Positions 19,676-29,696 of a stretch of 64,000 bases of DNA are shown here, in pieces. The position numbers were made by a program, and so were the translations under genes. Numbering within the stretch: position 1 is the first letter of the stretch; each line of letters starts with the position of its first letter. The DNA lies in contig CALSLT010000005.1 of NCBI GenBank assembly GCA_943787265.1, positions 124,001 through 188,000 of the forward strand, given 5' to 3'. The notes under the pieces are model-generated. The model saw only the letters and a list, made by a program, of their open reading frames with translations, was not told the DNA's origin and made no database searches. The DNA is from an uncultured Planctomycetaceae bacterium (lineage in GTDB: Bacteria; Planctomycetota; Planctomycetia; Planctomycetales; Planctomycetaceae).

Positions 19676-20821
19676 ATGTCTAAGCAGCGGATGACGGCTC
19701 TTATCACACTTGTCGCGTGCTCGTTTTTGTTGGTTGAATCAGCATGCCATGCACAGCAGAAACGAAAGCGAACTCCGCCGCCGACTCGGAAGTTTGATGC
19801 ACCGGGGGCTCCGAAGTTTGAGCGGCTGGATGCGAAAGCTGGTTTGAATCCGCCGCTGGATGTTGATGGCGATTTTCTCATCGGCCCGGAGTATGCACCG
19901 GCCGCTGAGAACAACGTCGTTGATGGCGTTCCGCAGGGTAAAGTGCAGCAGTTCACGATCGATTCGAAAGAAACCAAACTTCTGAATCCGGGGATTGCTC
20001 GGAAAGTGTTCGGGACGGTCGATCCAAATAATCCAAAGACGCTGATCGTCGATACGCACGAGATTGACTACAAGCGGCAGATCACCGTTTACATCCCCTC
20101 GCAGTATGTGCCGGGCAGCAAAGCACCGTTCATGGTTATCCACGATGGGCCGAAGGGGAAACCCAACATGTCGGTGCCACGGATCCTCGACAACCTGATC
20201 GCTCAGGAGCGTGTTCCGGCAATGATCGTCGTCATGATTGCAAACGGCGGCGGCGATGCTCAGGGACATGAGCGAGGCAAAGAGTACGACACGATGTCGG
20301 GCCTCTATGCCGAGTATATCGAAACCGAAGTCCTGCCTCGGGTCGAGAAGAACTGCAAGGTGAAGCTGACCAAAGATCCAAACGGTCGCGCGGCGATGGG
20401 CAGCAGTTCTGGAGGCTCGGCGGCGCTGGCAATGGCCTGGTATCGCACAGATCTTTATCACCGAGTGCTGACGACGTCGGGCACGTTCGTGAATCAGCAA
20501 TGGCCGTTCAATCCGGAGACACCGGGTGGTGCCTGGGACTTTCACGACAAACTGATTCCAGAGAGTCCAAAGAAGCCGCTTCGCATTTTTCTGGCGGTAG
20601 GCGACCGTGACAATTTCAACCCGAACGTCATGCGTGACGACATGCATGACTGGGTCGAGGCCAATCACCGCATGGCCAAAGTTCTCAAGGCCAAGGGCTA
20701 CCCGTATCAATATCTCTTCTGCCAGAACTCCGGCCACGGAGTCCGCAACGCCAAAGCTCAGTTTCTCCCTCACGCCATCGAATGGGTTTGGCAAGGGTAC
20801 GATTCCAAACCTGGAAACTGA
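19676..20821 (+). CDS. Secreted esterase (enterochelin-esterase-like alpha/beta hydrolase)
   Basis: 381 residues. GAGGA lies seven bases before the ATG. The signal peptide (ALITLVACSFLLVESACHA) is followed by a Pro/Lys-rich linker, then a domain like ferric-enterochelin esterase/putative esterase: RQITVYIPSQYVPG, a GSSSGGSAALAMAW nucleophile elbow, VGDRDNFNPN for the Asp and NSGHGVRNA for the His. It ends with HAIEWVWQGY, usual in this group. First of three plus-strand exported-protein genes. Natural substrate unknown; in planctomycetes such enzymes are common beside sulfatases and sugar-degrading genes. Confidence 0.9.
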   Translation: MSKQRMTALITLVACSFLLVESACHAQQKRKRTPPPTRKFDAPGAPKFERLDAKAGLNPPLDVDGDFLIGPEYAPAAENNVVDGVPQGKVQQFTIDSKETKLLNPGIARKVFGTVDPNNPKTLIVDTHEIDYKRQITVYIPSQYVPGSKAPFMVIHDGPKGKPNMSVPRILDNLIAQERVPAMIVVMIANGGGDAQGHERGKEYDTMSGLYAEYIETEVLPRVEKNCKVKLTKDPNGRAAMGSSSGGSAALAMAWYRTDLYHRVLTTSGTFVNQQWPFNPETPGGAWDFHDKLIPESPKKPLRIFLAVGDRDNFNPNVMRDDMHDWVEANHRMAKVLKAKGYPYQYLFCQNSGHGVRNAKAQFLPHAIEWVWQGYDSKPGN

Positions 20822-20955
20822 TGCTCGAACAAGTTGAAAAACAATTCCAGGCGTCGGGGAGAGTCCATTCAGCGGGCGGTCACCGTTTACGCGAGCATCG
20901 ACGTCGAATGATACGTGCAGCCTCATATCTCAATCCGAATTGGAGTTCGACGACC

Positions 20956-22122
20956 ATGCCACGAGTTTCCATAAAGTGTGCTGCCGTGTTGCTGACGCTC
21001 TTCCCGATTTTGTCTTCGACAACGGCGCGGGCGGCTGAACTGTCGGATACTGAGTTCAAACGGTTGCACGCCGAGCTTCAACCGGGTGATTCACCCTGGC
21101 TGACGATCCCGTGGAAGATTTCCGTCTTGAATGCTCAGCAGTCAGCCGCGAAGGAAGACAAACCGATTTTTATCTGGGCAATGGATGGCCACCCGCTCGG
21201 CTGTACCTGAAACAACGGAGTGCTCGACCGTGAGTCGACATTCGCCGATCCGGAAATTGTCCGGATGCTCAAGACACGTTTCATCCCCGTTGCAATCGAC
21301 CAGGCCTATCAACGGCGGCAGAAAGACTCCGAGGGCGAATTCTATCGCAAGATCGCCAGCCAGGGACCTCGCAGCAATTTCAACGGCACAACTCAGGGCT
21401 TCTACATTGCCACAGCCAGTGGCAAATTACTCGTCTACAACAACAATCGAAATCCCGAACGCGTTCGACGGTTGATGACCGAAAAGCTCGGCGAGTTCAG
21501 CAGGCTTGAAACGTCTGCTCGGCGCGGAAAATCAATCGAAGCGACCACGGTCGACAAGCGATTCAACCCGACTCCACCCGAAGGCGGCCTCGTTATTCGA
21601 GTCCGCGCCAAGATCCTGGACGGCTACGAACCCACGACCGACAAATGGCAGCGGATCTTTCAGACATCCATGTCACGCGACAATCTGTGGGTCTCAAAGA
21701 CTGAGCACCAGGCACTGGTGCAGGGAAAGTTTCCCGAATCACTGCAGCAGCGGATCGCGAGATTTCATCTTGTTGACAACACTCGAGGCGAGCCGCCGTT
21801 CTGGAATGAAAAAGACGTTCGCAAGCTTCGGTTTTCAGCCTCATCCGGTCGACTGAAAGGCGAGGCGCATCTCGAAACCGCGGATCACAAACGTGGTTAC
21901 GAAGCGGCTTTCAATGGCATCGTCGAAGTCAAGAACAAGAAAGTCGTACGATTCGACGCTGTCGTACTTGGAGAATTCTGGGGCCGCGGCAAGTACACGG
22001 GCGAACCACCCAAAGGGCGATTTCCATTGGCGATCTCATTCACGCTGGCAGATGGCAGCGACGTCGCGGATCAAATCCCACCACAAGCTTCTCGTGGATG
22101 GGTGCAGGGTTACATCCGCTAA
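20956..22122 (+). CDS. Candidate selenoprotein: exported thioredoxin-fold protein with in-frame UGA (CTU motif)
   Basis: Read through the UGA, this gives 388 residues. ATG at 20956 with GGAG about 10 bases upstream; signal peptide ends near TARAAEL. Residues 69-110 resemble thioredoxin-like DUF255/Thioredoxin_7 proteins: DKPIFIWAMDGHPLG, then C83-T84-[UGA 85], then NNGVLDRESTFADPEIV and FIPVAID. The UGA (21208-21210) sits where the second redox cysteine should be, and the frame is the same on both sides, so no indel is needed. A hairpin 10 bases downstream matches a bacterial SECIS. The C-terminal half (about 180-388) looks like a separate beta-rich domain of unknown function. Alternatives: a Cys-to-stop change or a sequencing substitution. 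No sel genes are in this window. Confidence 0.75.
21221..21240 (+). promoter_or_regulatory. Bacterial SECIS-like hairpin downstream of in-frame UGA
   Basis: Starting 10 bases after the UGA, TG pairs with CA and TCGAC (21224-21228) pairs with GTCGA (21234-21238). C21223 is a single bulge and the five-base loop is CGTGA (21229-21233). A G in the loop lies 20 bases past the UGA. Bacterial SECIS elements need a short stem with a loop G about 16-37 bases after the UGA, and this fits. The stem also encodes VLDRES, so it is constrained by coding; folding strength is not computed. Confidence 0.6.
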
Positions 22123-22235
22123 ACTGACTTCCGTAGTCAATCGCGATGATCTCGGGCGGATCGACGTCGCAGTCATTGCAGCTCCGGAATTATAGAATAC
22201 ACCGTTGCGATCCTCTTTCAGTGGAAGGCACGGAC

Positions 22236-24051
22236 GTGACAATCATTCATCGGGCCATTGCCGTTCTGGCAATCGTCGCAACGGCATCCGGAGTTTTTGC
22301 GTACGAATCTCGGACGTATTACGTGCCGATGTCGGATGGCGTCCGACTGGCTGCAGACGTCTATCTTCCGGAAGGCTTTGACTCCGAAAAAAAGTACCCG
22401 GCAGTTCTCGAGCTGACGCGATACTGGCGGGCGACGATTGATCCGCAGACAGGTCACGTGCAGCCACTTTGGAATCCGGTCGACAAGGCGTTACTGGCAA
22501 ACGGGTATGTTCTGGTCGTGGTTGATGTGCGCGGATCGGGAGCCTCATTCGGACACCGACTGGAAGAATACGGCCCTACGGAGGTCAAAGACGGGTTTGA
22601 AATTGTCGACTGGGTCTAGCAATCAGTCCTGGTGCGACGGAAACATCGGTGCCAAAGGAGTTTCCTACACCGGTACGACGGCCGAGTTATTAACCGCGTC
22701 GAAACACCCGGCTATTAAAGCAGTCATTCCTGGTTGGTCTGACTTCGATTTCTATGCCAGCCCGGGGCGAACCTACGGATTGTTTCCCAGTCGACTCCTG
22801 AAAATGTGGAGCGACATGGTCGGCATGATGGATTCCAACGATGGCACATCGCTGGGTGGCCAGGTCAGGCCAGTCGATGAATCGTTACTTTCGCAGGCGG
22901 TTCTGGAGCACAAACAGAACCCGAACGTTTTCGAATTGTTCAAGCGTTACAAGTATCGAGACCAGTCGGTGGGCAGGAGTGTCCCTCTGGGAGACTGCAC
23001 CTCGATCTTCTGGCGGAAAGAGATTCAGGAATCGAACGTGCCGATGCTCGTGTTTGCGAGCTGGCTCGACGCCGGGACAGCCGATGGAGCGCTGATCCGT
23101 TTGCAGAACTATTCCAATCCACAGAAGGTTGTGATTCTGGCTTCAAATCATGGCGGCCGGTTTCATGCCAGTCCGTTTACCGTTGGCCACGAAAAAATCC
23201 CCAGCGACCCTTCGATCGACATGCAAGTCGACATGCGACTTCAGTTTTTTGATCGCCACCTGAAGGGAACACAAAACGACGTCGATGATTGGCCGACGTT
23301 GCAATACTTCAATATGGGCGAAGAGACGATGCGCGACTCGGCCACATGGCCAATCGCAGACACGTCGACTCGAAAGCTGTATCTGGCACACGGAAATCGT
23401 CTGGCGACAGAGTCGCCGAGCGCCAACTCGGGCGTCGCTGGTAAGGACCGCTACGAGGTCAACTTTAAGACTTCGACTGGATCGACCAATCGCTGGATGA
23501 CGCAAATGGGCGGGCCGGTCTTAAATCTCAACAACCGATCGCGACAGGAAAAACGCTTATTGGTTTACACATCCGACCCGCTGACAGAGGACCTGCAGAT
23601 CACAGGTTCGATCGTCGCCAAATTGCACCTGGCATCAACCGAGTCGGACGGAGCGATCTTGGTTTACTTTTCGGTCGTCGAATCGGATGACAACGCTACC
23701 GGCAGTGCGACTACAATAAACCAGGAGGTGTCCCGGTACGTGACCGAAGGCGGACTTCGCCTGATGCACCGCAAAGTCGTGACCGACCCACACTTTCAAG
23801 GGACGGCCCCTTACCACTCTTTTCGCAAGGCCGATGCCAGCGATATGCAACCCAATGAACCGGAGCTTGTGCAGATTCGCATGTGGCCAACTTCGGTGCT
23901 GGTACAAGCTGGTCAGCGGCTACGGTTTTCGATCGCTGGCCATGATGCCAACAACTTCGATCGAGTACCGGCCAAAGCAACTCCCATCCTTACGCTGTTT
24001 CGAAGTTCGAAGCGAGCGTCGCTCATCGAGTTGCCTGTGATCAGTGAGTAA
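22236..24051 (+). CDS. CocE/NonD (X-Pro dipeptidyl-peptidase S15) family hydrolase, one frameshift
   Basis: About 604 residues across one frame change. The GTG at 22236 has GGAAGG seven bases upstream and begins a signal peptide (AIAVLAIVATASGVFA). The first frame gives VPMSDGVRLAADVYLPEGF, VVVDVRGSGAS and DGFEIVDWV, then TAG at 22616-22618. The next frame continues NQSWCDGNIGAKGVSYTGTTAE, holding the GxSYxG nucleophile. One extra T at about 22617 accounts for this. Asp (SWLDAGTADGAL) and His (SNHGGRFHASPF) follow, then the C-terminal jelly-roll domain (EVSRYVTEGGLR, GHDANNFDRVP). CocE-type enzymes cleave esters or acyl peptides; substrate here unknown. The 24052-24180 gap shows no obvious terminator. 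Confidence 0.88.
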
Positions 24052-24180
24052 GACAAGACAGGGCTCAGGGATATTCTTTTGCACTCATTTTGACAGTTTT
24101 CGCCTTAACCGATTCTAAGGCGACGGCTAAGCAAAGAGTCGTACCGTCGAATTGCCTTTGGAACCACATTCTCGACGGTC

Positions 24181-26778
24181 TTACTTCGTACGGAACGATT
24201 CGCTTTGCACGACGGCCACAATCAGGTCAGCAAACCCGTTTCCCTGTTGCCGTACGCCGCTAACGATCTGGTCGATGATATTGCGATCTCCGAAGCTGGT
24301 TGGTCGTCCGGTGGCGTAGGTGAGTAGTTTTCCCGTAAGGCATCGTGAAAAAATGTCGACGTTTCGAACCAGGTAACGCTTCAGGTCCGCGACATCCTTG
24401 AGTTCCGTGCCGTCAGGTAATTGGCTGATCGCGTCAACCGGTTGTCCTTCGCGTGTCACGACTTTGTCGTTTCGCTTTTCGTAGATCGGGTAGAAGTCGC
24501 GCCATCGGCCGACCGGGTCGAAGTTTTCCAGAACGAAGCCGGGCGGGTCGATCTTCTGGTGACACCGTGCGCAACTAGCGTCGGCTTTGTGACGGTCGAG
24601 CAATTCGCGGATCGACTTTGCTCCGCTGGTGTCCGGCTCGACGGCGGGCACGTTTGAAGGCGGCGGTGGAGTCGGCATGCCAAAAATGTTTTCCAGCATC
24701 CAGGCACCGCGGAGCACTGGCTGAGTATCGACACCATTCGCCGTAGCCATCATCACGCTGGCTTGAGTGAGAATCCCTCCACGCAGACTGCCCGGTTCCA
24801 AATTCACGCGTTTCATCGCGTCCGAGTTGGGAAACTTGATCCCGTACAACTTCGCGTTTCGTCGATTCAGGTAGGTAAAGTCAGAATCGATAAACGTCTC
24901 CAACGGATGGTTCTTCCTTAGAATTTCAGAGACAAATAATTCTGTTTCTGCGGTGACGGCTTGCAGATCTTTGTCGATCCACTTCAGTAGCCTGGCATCC
25001 GGCATGATGTCGGGCAGCTTTCTCAGGTCGAGCCACTGACCGGTGAACGATTCCAGAAAGTGCTTCACCTTGTTGTGCTTGAGCAGGCGGCGAGTTTCTT
25101 CTTCGAGTACTTCCGGGTTCGACAGTTCACCCGCACTTGCCAGTTTTGCGAGGCGGGCATCGGGCGGACTGCTGGTCAGAAAATAGCTCAGACGCGCGGC
25201 GAGGTCGTAATCGTCCAACGGCCCTTCGCGATATTCTCGAAACAGGAAATGGGTCGAACACAAGGCAGCTCGGACTGCGAGATGAATTCCGTCTTCGAAA
25301 CGGTGCCCTTGCCGTTGATGGTTAAGCACGATGTCCACGTAAGTTGCGAGCTGCTTATCAGTCACCGGTCGCCGAAACGCCTTACTGAGAACTGGTTGAA
25401 GAATTGCTTCTGCGTAGGCATTGTCATCACGCCGCCCGCGTTCTCGGAGAAAGCGGGCCGTTCTTTCTTTCTGCTTGAGAGTTTCTTCATCTTCGAGAAC
25501 TTGAATCGGCCCGTTGATCGACATGCCGTGCACGTCGATTCCTGGTCCCGTGAAGAATCGAAAACAGCACATCGTCTCAACGGTGTTCACACTGTAACGA
25601 GCCATCTGAAGGGCAAACGCCTTCACCTTGTCAGACTCAGGATCAAAGTTTTCAACATCGAGTCCACCCTTGCTGCGAATGTCTTCGATCCTTTTCCACC
25701 ACGACCAGCCACGGTCCGAACGTTGATAGCCAGCTTTCATCCACGCCGCACCGAGTTCCGGATCATTGCGAAACGCGTCGAGCAACTGACCGGAAATGCG
25801 TTTGAGGAATTCCTGGTTGTCGATCTTGTCGCTGCTGAGTGGAGCGTTTTCATAATGGATGACGACGGTCTGCCCTCGTTTCAGTTCGACCGTCGCACGA
25901 CACGTTTGAACTTGAGGGTTCTCGATTTTGAACTCAGCCAGTTTTCTTAACGTGGTGGCTTTGGTGAAGGCCTGATCGGATGCGGAATGTGCCAGCAAAT
26001 GCACGATGGGAAGATGCCCCGGCGTCGATCTGAATTGCGAGATGTCGACTTCGACTTCGTAAATGCCTCGTTGCCTCGCTTCGAAACGATTCGGCCAGAC
26101 CGAGCCTCGTGCCAGCGGATCGCTGGAACTGACCATCCGCAGAATTCCGTCGATCTCGTGGCCGGTGGTGAAGTTCAGTGTGAAGTCGCCAGGGCCAATG
26201 TGGACAGTCTTAGGGGAAACGTCGATCACTTTCGCGGGTGGCGGCAACAGCTCATCGGCCGCCGACGTTGCAATCTTCAGGTACTGAGCCATCAGTGGCG
26301 GCGACAGAACAAGCCCTTCGCCAACGTTGTCGAAGCCGTGTGATTGCGTGTCTGCCGGAAAGGAACGTGGCACTGAAAACGGAATTCCAAGAACGTCTCT
26401 GACGGTGTTTTCGTATTCCAAACGGTTCAGACGACGGAAAACTGTGCCACCGACTGGATCGTGCTTCGTCAACGTTTTATCAAGCCACGCCAGCATCGCC
26501 TTTCGTTCTTTTGGCGACGGTTGATCCACATTGGCCGGCGGCATGTCGCCTGCCTTCAGAGCATCAAAAACTCTGGTCCAAAATCCTGCCGAATGATGCT
26601 TTTCCCACGCGATTTCTTTGACGTCGAGGTTGATGTCAGCTTCCGGGGTATCGCCGCTGTGACAATCGAGACAGTAGGTCGCAAGGAACTCGCGAGCCGA
26701 TCTCGCGATGGGTTCTTCCGCGACGCTGATTCGACTCAGCGTTGTGAGAACTATGATCAAACAAAATAGTTGTTTCAT
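24181..26778 (-). CDS. DUF1587/1592/1595/1588/1585 secreted cytochrome-like protein
   Basis: About 865 residues from the ATG at 26778, which begins a clean signal peptide (KQLFCLIIVLTTLSRISVA); the longer start at 26871 would add an unlikely leader and overlap the neighbouring gene. The cytochrome-like segment has YCLDCHSG and a downstream MPP. Family blocks in order: RRLNRLEYENTVRDVLGI (DUF1587), FRRPVTDKQLATY (DUF1595), LAARLSYFLTSSPPD and FTYLNRRNAKLYGI (DUF1592), CARCHQKIDPPGFVLENFD (DUF1588), then a short DUF1585 tail. It follows the DUF1552 gene on the same strand, the usual pairing. Likely exported haem protein; substrate unknown. Confidence 0.92.
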   Translation of the reverse strand: MKQLFCLIIVLTTLSRISVAEEPIARSAREFLATYCLDCHSGDTPEADINLDVKEIAWEKHHSAGFWTRVFDALKAGDMPPANVDQPSPKERKAMLAWLDKTLTKHDPVGGTVFRRLNRLEYENTVRDVLGIPFSVPRSFPADTQSHGFDNVGEGLVLSPPLMAQYLKIATSAADELLPPPAKVIDVSPKTVHIGPGDFTLNFTTGHEIDGILRMVSSSDPLARGSVWPNRFEARQRGIYEVEVDISQFRSTPGHLPIVHLLAHSASDQAFTKATTLRKLAEFKIENPQVQTCRATVELKRGQTVVIHYENAPLSSDKIDNQEFLKRISGQLLDAFRNDPELGAAWMKAGYQRSDRGWSWWKRIEDIRSKGGLDVENFDPESDKVKAFALQMARYSVNTVETMCCFRFFTGPGIDVHGMSINGPIQVLEDEETLKQKERTARFLRERGRRDDNAYAEAILQPVLSKAFRRPVTDKQLATYVDIVLNHQRQGHRFEDGIHLAVRAALCSTHFLFREYREGPLDDYDLAARLSYFLTSSPPDARLAKLASAGELSNPEVLEEETRRLLKHNKVKHFLESFTGQWLDLRKLPDIMPDARLLKWIDKDLQAVTAETELFVSEILRKNHPLETFIDSDFTYLNRRNAKLYGIKFPNSDAMKRVNLEPGSLRGGILTQASVMMATANGVDTQPVLRGAWMLENIFGMPTPPPPSNVPAVEPDTSGAKSIRELLDRHKADASCARCHQKIDPPGFVLENFDPVGRWRDFYPIYEKRNDKVVTREGQPVDAISQLPDGTELKDVADLKRYLVRNVDIFSRCLTGKLLTYATGRPTSFGDRNIIDQIVSGVRQQGNGFADLIVAVVQSESFRTK

Positions 26779-26854
26779 GAGATTTTCGAAGCTGAATCCG
26801 AACACGGCGAAGCTCTTGGCTATTAAGCGTTCGACTGGTTGAAGACGGCCGCGC

Positions 26855-28129
26855 CTAAAACAGCAACTCATTCACATTTCGGCTGGCGTTTACAAATCGA
26901 TCTTCTTCCAGCCCCATCGACTGCATCAGCGTCAGGAACAGATCACCGAGCAGCGGCGCTGACGAGGAGTCTCGGTTGATAGCGTGGTGCGATCCGTGTT
27001 TGAACGGGCCGCCGGCGACCAGCACGGGCAGGTTGCTGTTGTTATGCGTGTTGGCATTGCCCATGCCACTGCCGTAGAGAATTGCTGTCGAGTCGAGCAA
27101 CGACTGACCATCCGAGTCTTTTCGTTCTTTCAGCTTCCGAACGAACTGGCCAAACCGGCTGACGTGCTCTTTGCCGACGGCGTTGAATTCGGCGATCTTG
27201 TCTGGATCGTTGCCGTGGTGCGAAAGTCCGTGGTACCCGGCACTCAGCTTCTCGCCGTCGATCGTGAAGACCTGCCCCTGGCCGGGAGCGAGAAACGAGA
27301 TCACTCGCGTCGAATCCGTCTCCAGGGCAAGCACCATCAGGTCGTACATCAGGCTTTCGCATTCCAGCGAGAGATCCGGAGCGACAGGATCAAACTCCGG
27401 CAACTTGAAGTCCACCTTCGGCGTTGGCACGTTCAGCCACGCTCGCTGCTTCTTCAGTTTCTGCTCAACGTCGCGGACCGAGCTGAAATACTCGTCAAGC
27501 TTCGCCGCATCGCGAGCGTTGACCTGCCGCTGCAACGAGCGAGCTTCATCAAGCACCACATCCAGCACGCTGCCGCCGCTATCCAGCAGGTATTCCATCC
27601 GGGCTTTGTTCTCGCCCGAATGAAAAAGATGCCCGAACAGCACGCTCGGTCGCCCGATGGCCGGCAGCGCAATGCCTTCTTTCGTGAAACTCATCTGCCC
27701 TTCACCAGACGAGCCACACGTCACCTGCAGAGATTCAAAACGTGTCTTCTCACCAACCGCTTTCGCCACAATCTGATCGAGCGAAATTCCCGGAGTCCCC
27801 TTGCCAGTCAGGTAATTCTTCCAGTTCTTATGCCCGTTCGGAGCCCGGTGATCGAGGCCCGAGAAAATCGTGAAGTCGTCTCGCAAATCATCAATCGGCT
27901 TTAACACAGGCGAGGCCGAATAGTCCCGCCCGGTCTGCTCAGGAAACCAGCTCGGCGTGTGGAATCCCAGATAAGTCCCGATAGTGACGAGCCGTTTCAC
28001 CTTTGGAGCCTTGCCGTCTTTTGCCGACGCCGTTTTCGTCAACAACGATTCGAGCAGCGGAAGAGCGAGTGCAACACCCGAGGTCCGCAGAAAGCGACGA
28101 CGATTAAGAAAAGTAGATGATTGGCTCAT
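26855..28129 (-). CDS. DUF1552 protein, Tat-exported
   Basis: 424 residues from the ATG at 28129 (AGG about eight bases upstream). A Tat signal is evident (LNRRRFLRTSGVALALPLLESL). The fold is alkaline-phosphatase-like: VTIGTYLGFHTPSWFPEQ, FSGLDHRAPNGHKNW, then YGSGMGNANTHNNSNLPVLVAGG and a C-terminal LTLMQSMGLEEDRF. It is the standard partner of DUF1592-type proteins and precedes that gene here by 76 bases, so the two form a small operon. No catalytic assignment can be made. The 28130-28322 gap is featureless to my eye. Confidence 0.92.
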   Translation of the reverse strand: MSQSSTFLNRRRFLRTSGVALALPLLESLLTKTASAKDGKAPKVKRLVTIGTYLGFHTPSWFPEQTGRDYSASPVLKPIDDLRDDFTIFSGLDHRAPNGHKNWKNYLTGKGTPGISLDQIVAKAVGEKTRFESLQVTCGSSGEGQMSFTKEGIALPAIGRPSVLFGHLFHSGENKARMEYLLDSGGSVLDVVLDEARSLQRQVNARDAAKLDEYFSSVRDVEQKLKKQRAWLNVPTPKVDFKLPEFDPVAPDLSLECESLMYDLMVLALETDSTRVISFLAPGQGQVFTIDGEKLSAGYHGLSHHGNDPDKIAEFNAVGKEHVSRFGQFVRKLKERKDSDGQSLLDSTAILYGSGMGNANTHNNSNLPVLVAGGPFKHGSHHAINRDSSSAPLLGDLFLTLMQSMGLEEDRFVNASRNVNELLF

Positions 28130-28322
28130 AAAATCGACCTGTGAAGCAGGTACGTTTGGCAGTAGGCGTAAAAAGTTGCCGATGGTCGCCATTTATCCTA
28201 CCGGACGGTGTCTCACCAGGAACATCGATTGCAAATCGAAGGCGAGAATAGTGTTTTTAAGTTGGCAATTGTTGGTGACAGGCGGATTTGTCAGGCAATG
28301 GCATAGCTTCTTACACAGTCCG

Positions 28323-29278
28323 TCATAACCTCGTGATCGCTGATCGGGCAGCTTCCGGTTCTTCCACAATCGCCATCATGATTGCTTCGAATCGCCTGGG
28401 CTCGAGCTGTGCGATGTGCATGAAGATTTCGGACAGCGGTCGATCCGATGGAATAACTGTCAGGAATCGGCGCCAGAGTTCAGCACCGGCTTGCATGTGC
28501 CACGGTTCGAAATCAACTCGTTCCGTGGCGGTCATCACAGCTTCGTAGCAGTCGTTGTCCATCGAATTGAGGCCATGCAGGCTGACAAGTTCGGCTGTCC
28601 CTTTGACAAGCTCATGCGCCAATAGGGGCCAGGCAAATGCCTTCGCAACAATGCGTAGTTCAGTCCTGATCGATCCGCACTCCGCTCCAGCCCACAGCGA
28701 ACGCGGCGTAGAGCCTGCCACGGAGCGTTGGTTGTTTTCGAATCTCGCCGACCTTTACATCAGTCGTCAAAGAAGCATGAAGTCGATCCGGCGAAATGTC
28801 CCACATCTTTGAAGTTGCCTGCACGGCCAGCTCTACCAGACGGAATTTTTTGGATCTTTCGAGTTGCAAAGCTCGGATCAACAGCCAGTTCAACTGCACG
28901 GAGACAAGCCCATAGGTCGTCCAGGCCTTCTTCTCCCGAGCTCGTTTCAGTGCATGCTGCAACGTCGCTTCCGCCAACGTTGCGCCGTGTTTTTGCGAGA
29001 AGGGGGTGATGATGAAATGGGTGTCGGGAATCACCGATTCGAGACCAGAAACGCCTCGGCCGACCGGCCATCAGGACGGCTTCGCCTCGCCACATGACCA
29101 GCGGCATACCGACTGCCAGACGATCGTAGATCGAGATCAGTCTGGGATCAGTCGCATCGATCTCATCTCGGACGAGGTAGTGCAGAGTCAGGGACGAGTG
29201 AATGGCTGCCCCTTGAATCAGCATATTCATCGTTAGTCGTTTGTTGATTTCGTCCGTAAAACGTAACTCAGAGGACAC
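28323..29278 (-). CDS. Conserved hypothetical protein, two frame changes
   Basis: Three overlapping reading frames form one protein of about 317 residues. The first starts at a GTG (29278) with GAGGAG ten bases upstream and reads VRDEIDATDPRLISIYDRLAVGMPLVMWRGEAVLMAG. The second carries GLESVIPDTHFIITPFSQKHGATLAEATL and RGRLYAAFAVGWSGVRI. The third is RTELRIVAKAFAWPLLAHELVKGTAELVSLHGL to EEPEAARSAITRL. One extra base at about 29064 and one at about 28672 would join them. I do not recognise a family; it is mostly helical and soluble. The joined protein is my inference from how the three pieces abut. Confidence 0.6.
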
Positions 29279-29306
29279 GTTGGCCGAACTCCTCGATAGT
29301 GAGAAA

Positions 29307-29495
29307 CTAGAGGTGACGGGCCGTGTTTGCCTTGGGCTGTGGAAGTGGCCGCTCAGGGGGCCACTCCGGCTCGAAAGGCGATGGCGCCGGCTGTCGGGCC
29401 GGTTCTGGTTGTGACGGAACCGGTGCGGGTTTTACGTCTGGCTCAACTGGAGGTGCTTCCGGGCCGCTTATGCAACTAAAGATTGATACCGACAC
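29307..29495 (-). CDS. Possible small proline-rich protein
   Basis: 62 codons from a GTG without a convincing ribosome site. About a third of the residues are Pro (PVEPDVKPAPVPSQPEPARQ and similar). It ends 28 bases before the start of the hypothetical gene at 29278, so it could be a leader ORF or a fragment of a frame-broken neighbour. Chance GC-rich coding is possible. Confidence 0.25.
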   Translation of the reverse strand: MSVSIFSCISGPEAPPVEPDVKPAPVPSQPEPARQPAPSPFEPEWPPERPLPQPKANTARHL

Positions 29496-29696
29496 GCTGA
29501 CAAACTCGTTTGGCAGTAGGATTCAAATGAAGTGATCTGAACGATCTTACATTCGCGGTTTCTCGAAGAGACGTCAATGATTCGGTTGCTATGATGCTGG
29601 TTCAGATTGATCAACAGTCCTTTGCGATCAAAAAAATTCGCTGGCACATTAGACTCAAGGGCAACTCGATGACTTCTGAACACTCGGAGATCGACC

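Noticed and set aside
19739..20926. Minus-strand open frame of 395 codons
   Set aside because: Fully antisense to the esterase gene, which has a signal peptide, ribosome site and catalytic triad.
22616..22618. TAG as a possible pyrrolysine codon in the CocE-type gene
   Set aside because: Sequence after it in the same frame is not the hydrolase; the protein continues in the next frame, so an indel is the better explanation.
25060..25950. Plus-strand open frame of 296 codons
   Set aside because: Antisense to the DUF1592 gene, with no recognisable motif.
26984..27904. Plus-strand open frame of 306 codons
   Set aside because: Antisense to the DUF1552 gene; composition mirrors that gene's codon bias.
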